Shown: positions 1 through 5,709 of the stretch, in pieces | How the letters are laid out: every line of letters starts with the position of its first letter | Numbering within the stretch: position 1 is the first letter of the stretch | Source of the DNA: Candidatus Woesearchaeota archaeon | Lineage (GTDB): Archaea > Nanobdellota > Nanobdellia > Woesearchaeales > SKIA01 | DNA: 8,913 nucleotides | Assembly: GCA_007116645.1 (NCBI GenBank) | Contig: SKIA01000010.1 | Coordinates: forward strand, 1 to 8,913 | Direction: 5' to 3' | Program-made: the position numbers and the translations under genes | Notes under the pieces: model-generated | Seen by the model: the letters and a program-made list of their open reading frames with translations, nothing else | Database searches by the model: none | Told to the model about the DNA's origin: nothing

Positions 1-274
1 CAGAGATACCCAGCACCTCAAAAAATTGCACCAGACCCTCGTTAAAAATATGAAATCCATAAATACCTAGCTTGGGGTGTTCTTTGTATGGAGCAGTCAA
101 TCCAAAGTATGGCTGCAAAATATGCTTATTGTACAAGAAGGCAACCCAAGAATCGTGATAGTCTCTTTCTTCGGTTATATGGCCTCCGAGATAGTACTCT
201 GAGTAACGTGCGTTTCGACTTAAACACCCGTCACCGATATGTATTCCCATAATTTCAGCTATTTCAGGACTCAC
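1..274 (-). CDS. LAGLIDADG-type homing endonuclease, N-terminal part (runs off the window)
   Basis: This is an open reading frame of 91 codons on the minus strand, cut by the left window edge. Near its N-terminus it reads EIMGIHIGDGCLS, which fits the first LAGLIDADG helix with the key acidic residue at D15 in the G-D-G turn. Tyrosine-rich strand segments follow (YSEYYLGGHITEERDY), then FHIFNEGLVQFFEVLGIS, resembling the helix that precedes the second half of such enzymes. The family makes site-specific double-strand cuts in DNA, and free-standing copies are common in archaea. An in-frame stop at 292-290 lies just upstream, so this is a true N-terminus and not the inside of an intein host. 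GTG at 274 is chosen as start because a TATA-like box lies 25-26 bases upstream and it includes the SPEIAEI lead-in usual before the motif. ATG at 250 is the alternative. Whether the protein is intact or active cannot be seen here. Confidence 0.72.
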   Translation of the reverse strand, partial: MSPEIAEIMGIHIGDGCLSRNARYSEYYLGGHITEERDYHDSWVAFLYNKHILQPYFGLTAPYKEHPKLGIYGFHIFNEGLVQFFEVLGIS

Positions 275-295
275 AGTAAGGAGAGGGATTTATGA

Positions 296-302
296 CATAT
301 AA
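296..302 (-). promoter_or_regulatory. TATA-like box of the LAGLIDADG gene
   Basis: The minus strand reads TTATATG here, preceded by an A-run (310-305) that could serve as a BRE-like element. The TATA centre lies 25-26 bases before the GTG at 274, the spacing expected if transcription begins at the start codon (leaderless mRNA). Inference from spacing and base composition only. Confidence 0.45.
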
Positions 303-340
303 CATTTTTTGACGTATGTCCAGTGGGAAACAAACACATC

Positions 341-346
341 AAAAAA
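341..346 (-). terminator. oligo-T tract after the DUF2339 gene
   Basis: The minus strand has six T residues beginning four bases after the TAA stop of the DUF2339 gene. Archaeal RNA polymerase terminates at such U-rich tracts without a hairpin, so this is a plausible end for the transcript coming from 2177. A single run of six is a weak signal. Confidence 0.4.
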
Positions 347-350
347 GGTG

Positions 351-2177
351 TTATTGCTTGCTGCGCGAATAAAACAAGCTTGCTCCCAAAAGCAGTGCTC
401 CAAGCGTGATGTATGCGATGATTCGAAGCCCGGGACTGAGTGTGAGCGTGTCAATTAAGAAGAGTTTAAGCACGGACATTGATATCAACACAATCCCCAC
501 AATTTTTGCTTCTAAAGCATTTTTTGTTGTTCCCACAGTGTATGAGATTGCTCCTGCAAGTCCCAAGAGCAGCGTGATTTGCATTCCTGAGAGTTCTATC
601 ATTATCAGTAGTACTGCAATGAGCGCTGCGAGTATTGTGTATGCTTTTTGCAGATAGGGCGATGCTGCGTCGTCAAAGATGCGCAGCAAAATCAGTACCA
701 GTACAAAAAGACCTAAAGAGAGCGCTCTTCCCATCGTTTCTAGTGCGTGAGTGTCATACAAGAGCGCTTTGGCAAGCACTACTCCCAGCACTGCGTGGGC
801 ATAGTATCGTAGTTCTGGTTTTTGCAATGTTCTTCCTGCAATAAATACTGCTCCTGCAAGGCCTAAGAGCGCTGGAGTTTTTGCGATGGTAGGCACGTCT
901 ATAAGTGCCCAGACAATGAGTGCAATGAGAAACCCAGCTAACACGAAGTGTTTGTCCTGGCGATTAGTCACTGTGTATTGCCATGTCAGGATGAGCAAGA
1001 CGGCCCCTGCAAATATGAACGCAACAAGTCGAGAGATATCATCAATAATCCATGTGTCAAACAAGAGTAGTTTTAGTAAAGCAAAAACCACGATGATATC
1101 TGCTGTTTCAGCAAGAAATGATTGCTTGTTTCGCGCCCCGACAATTCCAAGTATGAAAACCAGTGTGAAGAGTGCTGGTGTGACATAAGCGTTTTCAAGT
1201 GCGACTGGCACCCAGAACGCTGCAAACGCTGCTGCAGCCACATAGTACCATTTGTTGTGGCGCTCGCCGCGAATACTAAGTGCGAATGCTAAAGAGATAA
1301 TTGCGAGCATCCCAACGAAGTAATGTTCTGGAAAAGGAGCGTTTACCGCTGCTGTGAGTCCTGTGATAAATGTTCCTGTGATCACAAGAATTTGTGCAAG
1401 ACGGTTATTTCTGTATACAGAAAGCCAAGTGTATATAATAAACAATCCTGCTATGAGCACGAGTGCTTGAGTATATTCTAAGAGTGCTGAGAGTATGAGT
1501 ACAGTAAACATCGAGATTGCTCCCCCAAAGTATGCTGCGTTTCTCCACGCGTTTGCTGCTACAAACGCGCTAAATCCTGCGGTAATGATAAACAGGTATG
1601 CGATAGTGAGCCATCCTAGGTCTGATAAGAATAGTGCTAGGTGTGCGAGCATCATTGTTTCTACAAGTAGTGTTGAGCTTTTCAGTCGCGCTGATAAATA
1701 TACTCCTGCGCTCATAACTGCTGCGAGCAGTACTACTGTTACCGCAAATGATATTCCTAGTGCTTCTCTGTATGAGGGCGCGGCGTATCCTGCATAGATA
1801 GAAAAGTACGCTACTGCGAGTCCTCCTCCTGCAATAAGCATTCCTTGTAAGGGTCGTTTCTTGCTCATCCACACTCCTGCTGCCATAAGTCCTGCTCCTG
1901 CAGCAACGCCTAGGAGTATTTGGAGTGGTTTTGTTACCCATCCTTGCTCAAATGCGTATGCAACAAAAAAGAGTAGTCCTAATGCGAAGATGACTCCTCC
2001 TATCCATGCAAGAATATTGTTGCTTGATGGTAAAAAGAGCGGTTTTTCAGGTGTTTTAGTAGGCTTATTTTTTACGTGAAACTCTTGTGGCTCAGCCATA
2101 TTCTTTTTTTCTAGCGAAGCTATTTGTCGTTGTAGTTTTGCTTGTTCTTTTTTGAGTGTTTTAAGGTCGTCTGCCAT
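351..2177 (-). CDS. DUF2339 family polytopic membrane protein
   Basis: The protein has 608 residues. Residues 1-30 form a charged, coiled-coil-like segment (LKTLKKEQAKLQRQIASLEK), followed by a polar Lys/Pro linker to about residue 50. From about residue 53 to the C-terminus there is an almost continuous run of hydrophobic segments separated by very short loops, well over a dozen membrane helices. The start of the membrane part (WIGGVIFALGLLFFVAYAFEQGW, 58-80, then an LLG-x-AAG segment and AGGGLAVAYFSIYAGYA) is typical of DUF2339 (Pfam PF10101), found in bacteria and archaea and of unknown function. The N-terminus is probably cytoplasmic. The ATG at 2177 is one base after the stop of the upstream unknown gene, with no Shine-Dalgarno, so it is probably cotranscribed and translationally coupled with the 2679 gene. 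An oligo-T tract follows the stop. Family assignment is strong; transporter, polymer-export or scaffold roles would be guesses. Confidence 0.85.
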   Translation of the reverse strand: MADDLKTLKKEQAKLQRQIASLEKKNMAEPQEFHVKNKPTKTPEKPLFLPSSNNILAWIGGVIFALGLLFFVAYAFEQGWVTKPLQILLGVAAGAGLMAAGVWMSKKRPLQGMLIAGGGLAVAYFSIYAGYAAPSYREALGISFAVTVVLLAAVMSAGVYLSARLKSSTLLVETMMLAHLALFLSDLGWLTIAYLFIITAGFSAFVAANAWRNAAYFGGAISMFTVLILSALLEYTQALVLIAGLFIIYTWLSVYRNNRLAQILVITGTFITGLTAAVNAPFPEHYFVGMLAIISLAFALSIRGERHNKWYYVAAAAFAAFWVPVALENAYVTPALFTLVFILGIVGARNKQSFLAETADIIVVFALLKLLLFDTWIIDDISRLVAFIFAGAVLLILTWQYTVTNRQDKHFVLAGFLIALIVWALIDVPTIAKTPALLGLAGAVFIAGRTLQKPELRYYAHAVLGVVLAKALLYDTHALETMGRALSLGLFVLVLILLRIFDDAASPYLQKAYTILAALIAVLLIMIELSGMQITLLLGLAGAISYTVGTTKNALEAKIVGIVLISMSVLKLFLIDTLTLSPGLRIIAYITLGALLLGASLFYSRSKQ

Positions 2178-2178
2178 G

Positions 2179-2679
2179 TTAGTAGTTAAAGAGGTTCAGG
2201 TATGCTTTGATTTCTTTGATAAGCGAGTCTTGGTCTTCTTGTGTGATGTGTTTAAACTTGTTGATTTGTCTTTGATATACAAATTTTTCGAGCATTGTAC
2301 GGATAAAAAAGAGATATGCCATGCCGTCGAATCTTCCTTCCCAGTCTGTAAGAACGTAGCTTTCTAGTTTGAGATGTACTTTTGCGTCGTTGAGCACCTT
2401 TTTTTTCCCGTTAACATCCACTTCTACATCTACGAGGTGGTGTACTTCGCACTCGATTTTTATGCGCCCCTTTACGTAGTCCGTGAGTTCGCGATCAACG
2501 TCTACTTCTATAAAAATATTTTTTCCGTGTTCTTTTACTATTTCGTTATGTTGCGCTTCTGTGTAAAAGTATCCTCGCGATTCCATATGGTCTCTGATGA
2601 CTCTCCAGAGTTTTGCAAAATCAAAGTATCCTGTATATGAGATGCTTTTTCCAAGGCTTACGGTGTGGTATTCTGTCAT
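2179..2679 (-). CDS. unknown protein, paralogue of the adjacent gene at 3185 (copy B)
   Basis: This is a soluble protein of 166 residues of unknown function. It is a diverged copy of the preceding gene. Both share a Y-x-G-x-FDF-x-x-L block near residues 15-23, an E-S-R-x-Y-x-Y block, a T-x-Y-[LV]-K strand, an N-GK turn in the middle and a C-terminal helix of the form D-[VI]-K-x-[FY]-L. The middle part is a series of amphipathic strands (IEVDVDRELTDYVKG, RIKIECEVHHLVDVEVDV), suggesting a beta-rich core flanked by helices. There is no signal peptide, membrane helix or cysteine cluster. The start ATG is two bases after the upstream stop, with no Shine-Dalgarno, so it likely belongs to the transcript begun at 3185. 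It is followed after one base by the DUF2339 gene, which suggests a shared task at the membrane, but that is inference. Confidence 0.8.
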   Translation of the reverse strand: MTEYHTVSLGKSISYTGYFDFAKLWRVIRDHMESRGYFYTEAQHNEIVKEHGKNIFIEVDVDRELTDYVKGRIKIECEVHHLVDVEVDVNGKKKVLNDAKVHLKLESYVLTDWEGRFDGMAYLFFIRTMLEKFVYQRQINKFKHITQEDQDSLIKEIKAYLNLFNY

Positions 2680-2681
2680 AG

Positions 2682-3185
2682 TTATTTATTTGTCCGCGTT
2701 ACTTCCATGTGAAGAAACTCTTTTACGTCATCAACAAAGCGTTGTTCTTCTAAAATAAGATCTGCTGCGTACACCTCTGTTATTTCTCTTTTTATGACCT
2801 TCTCGTTAAAAAACTTCGCAGTTTTAGGATTGCTTTTACCCATTTTTTGCCAATCAATGTCAATAAATGCTTCTACGGTGAGCTCAAAGCGCGCCCATGT
2901 CAGTTCCACTGTTTTGCCATTTCTCACAACTTCCACAGTGTGCAAATCCATGTTGTTCCATTGAATAGCATATTCGTACTTGAGGTATTCAGTAATGTTT
3001 TTTTCTGGAGCCATTTTTATGACTCGTTCTCGACCTAGAGGCGAGAAGTCTTTTTCTTTCCAGCGCTTTTCTACATAGTCGTAGTATCGCGATTCAAAAA
3101 AATGCACTATTCGTTCGTAGAGTCCTTCAAAGTCAAAGAGTCCTTGGTATCGTAAAACGAGTCTTCGAAGATGAATGTGTGACAT
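2682..3185 (-). CDS. unknown protein, paralogue of the adjacent gene at 2679 (copy A)
   Basis: This protein has 167 residues, appears soluble and has unknown function. It shares with copy B the pattern YQGLFDFEGLY / YTGYFDFAKLW, then ESRYYDYVEKR / ESRGYFYTEAQ, then ITEYLKYEYAIQW / LTDYVKGRIKIEC, then the central N-GK turn (RNGKTVEL / VNGKKKVL) and a closing helix (FVDDVKEFL / LIKEIKAYL). Copy A ends with a basic tail, VTRTNK. No catalytic motif is recognised. It is the first gene of an apparent three-gene unit (copy A, copy B, DUF2339) with gaps of 2 and 1 bases. A TATA-like box about 27 bases before the ATG fits leaderless transcription. Two tandem copies with low but clear similarity suggest an old duplication, perhaps giving a heterodimer. 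Confidence 0.82.
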   Translation of the reverse strand: MSHIHLRRLVLRYQGLFDFEGLYERIVHFFESRYYDYVEKRWKEKDFSPLGRERVIKMAPEKNITEYLKYEYAIQWNNMDLHTVEVVRNGKTVELTWARFELTVEAFIDIDWQKMGKSNPKTAKFFNEKVIKREITEVYAADLILEEQRFVDDVKEFLHMEVTRTNK

Positions 3186-3208
3186 AGCTTGTTTATTCGA
3201 AACGGGGC

Positions 3209-3215
3209 TTATAAA
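3209..3215 (-). promoter_or_regulatory. TATA-like box of the 3185-2179-351 gene unit
   Basis: The minus strand reads GTTTATAAG over 3216-3208, close to the archaeal TATA consensus. Its centre is about 27 bases from the ATG at 3185, so the transcript would start at or next to the start codon. It sits in the 33-base gap just after the stop codon of the CBS gene. Confidence 0.6.
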
Positions 3216-3218
3216 CTT

Positions 3219-3773
3219 TTAGCCTTGGCGACAGTCAGGGCACGCAAGGCGTTGGTCTCGTGTTCGTGAAAGGTCGTCTGAGAAGTTTCCGCATATCTCA
3301 CAAAACCCTTCTTGTGCGAGCGCAGAAGCGCGCAGTGCGAGCTTTCTTTCTTCTTCACGAAGGTCTATTGAGTCAAGGAGTATTTCAAAGAGTTGCGGCT
3401 CTATTTTGAGGATGTCTTTTGCCGTAAGAAAACCAACGAGTTGTCCTTCTGAGAGAACTGGTAAGTGTCTTAAGTCGTGATCTCTCATGAGTGCTAGTGC
3501 GTCCACAATATCTTTTTCTGGAGGCGCAGTGATGAGTTCTTCAGTCATGATGTCTTCTGCGCACATGGTTTCTGGATCAAGGCCTTCTGCTACTACGCGC
3601 TCAACAACGTCTTCTTCAGTAATAATCCCTAGGAGGTCTTGTTCTTCAACAACAAGTAGGCTTCCGATGTCTTTGTCTCTCATGATGCGCGCGCATTCTC
3701 TGACAGTAATGTTTTTTGGTACCTGAATAGGTTTTTTTGTCATTGCGTCAGCGACAGACAATCCTGTTTTCAT
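3219..3773 (-). CDS. tandem CBS-domain protein with C-terminal zinc ribbon
   Basis: The protein has 184 residues. Residues 7-60 and 73-125 are two CBS motifs, each opening with a D-[AI]MT element (VADAMTKKPIQV, AEDIMTEELITA) and containing the characteristic GSLLVVEEQDLLGIITEEDV and HLPVLSEGQLVGFLTAKDI strands. A CBS pair forms a Bateman module that commonly binds adenine nucleotides or related ligands and acts as a sensor. After a charged helix (about 126-153) comes a CxxC-x16-CxxC motif with cysteines at 158, 161, 178 and 181, a likely zinc ribbon for protein or nucleic-acid contact. Double-CBS proteins with a zinc ribbon are frequent in archaea, mostly without assigned function. There is no membrane segment. 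The ATG at 3773 is supported by a TATA-like box 26 bases upstream, inside the gap after the nucleotidyltransferase gene, so expression can be independent of that gene. The specific ligand and target are unknown. Confidence 0.88.
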   Translation of the reverse strand: MKTGLSVADAMTKKPIQVPKNITVRECARIMRDKDIGSLLVVEEQDLLGIITEEDVVERVVAEGLDPETMCAEDIMTEELITAPPEKDIVDALALMRDHDLRHLPVLSEGQLVGFLTAKDILKIEPQLFEILLDSIDLREEERKLALRASALAQEGFCEICGNFSDDLSRTRDQRLACPDCRQG

Positions 3774-3795
3774 AAAACAAGGAATGCATTGGTGG

Positions 3796-3802
3796 TATAA
3801 AT
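3796..3802 (-). promoter_or_regulatory. TATA-like box of the CBS zinc-ribbon gene
   Basis: The minus strand reads ATTTATA. Its centre is 26 bases before the ATG at 3773, matching a leaderless start. It lies immediately after the stop codon of the upstream gene (3809-3807), so the promoter fills nearly the whole intergenic gap. Confidence 0.6.
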
Positions 3803-3806
3803 GCGT

Positions 3807-5600
3807 TTACCCGTATACAACAGTGGCGTCTTTGCCAAAAAGAGTGGTCAGACTGGTAAAGAATGCGTCTTTGAGAACTACTTTTTCTGGTGGAGCTGCT
3901 TTTGCGAGGAGTTCTTCGTATTCTTCAGCAGGGATTTCTTGGAACACCCCAAGAGAGCCTTCTTTTTGGATGTCTGCTACTCCGTATTGTTTTTCTTGTT
4001 GCTTTACGTCGTGGATGATCAGCGCTTGTTTTTCTAGGATGATAAGCTCTGCGAGTGCTTCTCCGTGTTCGACACGCACTTTTGCTCTTTCTAGTTCTCG
4101 TCCGCGTTTTCGTTGTAAATATTCGAGTGCTACTTTGTAGAATTCTCTTCCGTTCTTTGCGAGTTCTTGTGTTTGTGCTCTTGTTAGCGGGTCTTTTTGG
4201 TGTTTTTTGTGTGCTTGGAAGATGTCTTCTAGGATGCGTGAGAATCGTTCAGGGAGTTTTCCTGATTCAATGATTTTTGTGTTGAATGTTTTAAGCACGT
4301 CTTTTCCTGGAGAGATTTTTTCTGCGTTGAGCACGTCTCGTACGAGCGTGACTGTGTGCTCATAGGTTTCAGTCACTGTTTTTGCGTCTTTTTCTGCTTG
4401 TATTTTCTCAAATAGTGGTTGGATGTCTTTGAGGAATGTTTGTGCGTCTTTGTGGAGTTGATCAATTTCTTTTCCTGAAATCTCTGTTTTGTCTCCGTGC
4501 TCAATGTCTTTTCGCACTTTGATAATGCTCTCAACTATCTTGACAGTTTTTTCTTCCATCAATGGTTTATCGATGTTTACAAAGAGTTCTCGCAAAGCTG
4601 CTGCAAGCTCTTTTGGTGTGGGCGGCGGGTGTCCATGCAACATGATTGCTGCTTGTGCCGGCGTTGTTGTCGCCCAGAAAAAGTCTTCCATTCCTATTTC
4701 TTTGAGTTTAAGTTTTGTGCGCGCAAGGTATTGTTCTCCTGAGCTCATGTATAAGTCGATTGCTTCTTGTGATGGCTTTACTTTTCCCATCTCCAAAAGT
4801 TGTTTCCATGGCATGAATACTCCTTTGTCAAAAAAGGGTATTCCGTCGCGCAGGAATGTGAAGATGGTTGGGTTTGCTTCTTTTACGTGTTCCCAAAAGT
4901 CTGTTAGGATGTATGTTTGGATGTTGATTTTGTTTTTTACGCCGACCATTTCTCCAGCTTGAAATCCAAGGTCAGTGATGATTGCTCGGAGCTTGTCTCG
5001 CAGTTCTGTGCGCGTCATTTTCTTTACGTCAGTGTCGTCAATGACCATAAAGACGTCCACGTCACTTTTTGTGGTGGCAGTCCCTTGTACGAGGCTTCCT
5101 CCGAGTACGTAACACATGATGTATTTCTCGAACTTTTGCAGTACGAGTTGTTTGTGGATTTCTGCCAGGCGAACTGATTGCAGTACTCCGGTGTCGTAAA
5201 TGGGTTGACTCGTTGCGAGGTCTTGGAGGACTTCGTGTTTTGAGTCGTAACAGTATTGCCACAGCTCTGAGAGCAAGAGTACTTCTGGTAAGAGTTTTTT
5301 GTCTATTTTTGCTGCTTCTTCATCAAATATTTTGATGAGTTTTTCTCGTAGAGCTTCTTTTGAGAGTTTTTTAGACTCGATATCATCAATTAATACTAAT
5401 ACAGGTATGCGTCCTTCATCTTCTTTTCTTGGTGCTAAAAGCGCTATTGAGAGGACGTAGTCCTTGAATCGAATAAAGATTTGTTCTTGAAACTTGGCAA
5501 TAAGTTCTTGTGCTTCTTCAAGCCGTGCTTGGGGATCTTTAGGAGCTTTCGGCAAAGGATGTGCGTCAGGAAGAGGTTTTTCTGTCATAAAAGTACTCAC
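3807..5600 (-). CDS. nucleotidyltransferase with HEPN-like domain(s), multidomain single chain
   Basis: The protein has 597 residues from the GTG at 5600. Residues 157-265 carry a minimal nucleotidyltransferase (Pol-beta fold) core: LGGSL (166-170), QG, then S-D180-V-D182-V, the two metal-binding aspartates. Such enzymes transfer a nucleotide to protein or RNA targets. Residues 41-150 look like a degenerate copy of the same fold, with R64 and P66 where the aspartates should be. Residues about 283-400 are helical and HEPN-like: an A-rich helix at PAQAAIML, PPPTPKEL, and an R363-x4-H368 motif, the RNase signature of HEPN domains. Residues about 412-500 may be a second HEPN-like bundle without the arginine. 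The tail (505-597) is unassigned. The layout recalls MNT/HEPN toxin-antitoxin pairs fused in one chain, though H368 is followed by G-D and not the x-Tyr of HepT. GTG is chosen over ATG 5588 because a TATA-like box fits it. It is cytoplasmic and transcribed divergently from the 5710 gene. Confidence 0.82.
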   Translation of the reverse strand: MSTFMTEKPLPDAHPLPKAPKDPQARLEEAQELIAKFQEQIFIRFKDYVLSIALLAPRKEDEGRIPVLVLIDDIESKKLSKEALREKLIKIFDEEAAKIDKKLLPEVLLLSELWQYCYDSKHEVLQDLATSQPIYDTGVLQSVRLAEIHKQLVLQKFEKYIMCYVLGGSLVQGTATTKSDVDVFMVIDDTDVKKMTRTELRDKLRAIITDLGFQAGEMVGVKNKINIQTYILTDFWEHVKEANPTIFTFLRDGIPFFDKGVFMPWKQLLEMGKVKPSQEAIDLYMSSGEQYLARTKLKLKEIGMEDFFWATTTPAQAAIMLHGHPPPTPKELAAALRELFVNIDKPLMEEKTVKIVESIIKVRKDIEHGDKTEISGKEIDQLHKDAQTFLKDIQPLFEKIQAEKDAKTVTETYEHTVTLVRDVLNAEKISPGKDVLKTFNTKIIESGKLPERFSRILEDIFQAHKKHQKDPLTRAQTQELAKNGREFYKVALEYLQRKRGRELERAKVRVEHGEALAELIILEKQALIIHDVKQQEKQYGVADIQKEGSLGVFQEIPAEEYEELLAKAAPPEKVVLKDAFFTSLTTLFGKDATVVYG

Positions 5601-5622
5601 TATGGCTTTTACTGCTCTCGCC

Positions 5623-5630
5623 TTAAAAAA
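5623..5630 (-). promoter_or_regulatory. TATA-like box of the nucleotidyltransferase/HEPN gene
   Basis: The minus strand reads TTTTTTAA inside CCTTTTTTAAGG, preceded by an A-rich CAAAA stretch. Its centre is 26-27 bases before the GTG at 5600 and 38 from the alternative ATG at 5588. This supports GTG as a leaderless start. The element departs somewhat from the TATA consensus. Confidence 0.45.
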
Positions 5631-5678
5631 GGTTTTGGGTCATTTGCCGCAAAATCCATTGCTTACGCAAGACAAATG

Positions 5679-5686
5679 TTTAATAA
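5679..5686 (+). promoter_or_regulatory. TATA-like box of the plus-strand gene at 5710
   Basis: TTTAATAA is preceded by the purine-rich GACAAATG, a possible BRE. Its centre is 27-28 bases before the ATG at 5710, so the transcript would begin at or one to two bases before the start codon. Together with the box at 5623-5630 it makes the 109-base gap a divergent promoter region. Confidence 0.5.
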
Positions 5687-5709
5687 GGGCGAATTGCGAT
5701 AAAGGTGGT

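Noticed and set aside
277..312. Plus-strand AAGGAG followed by an ATG at 292
   Set aside because: The reading frame stops after six codons, and the stretch overlaps the promoter of the minus-strand endonuclease gene. It is chance similarity.
1570..1941. 123-codon minus-strand frame inside the DUF2339 gene
   Set aside because: It overlaps the same strand in another frame, is Arg/Thr-rich and without domain signal. The DUF2339 reading is continuous and recognisable.
4489..4962. 157-codon open frame on the plus strand
   Set aside because: It lies wholly antisense to the NTase/HEPN coding region, whose domains are recognisable. Its Ser/Cys-rich composition is that of a shadow frame.
5494..5709. 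Upstream in-frame extension of the plus-strand gene
   Set aside because: The extension is antisense to the nucleotidyltransferase gene and runs over both promoters. A start at 5710 fits a TATA-like box and leaves a clean divergent gap.
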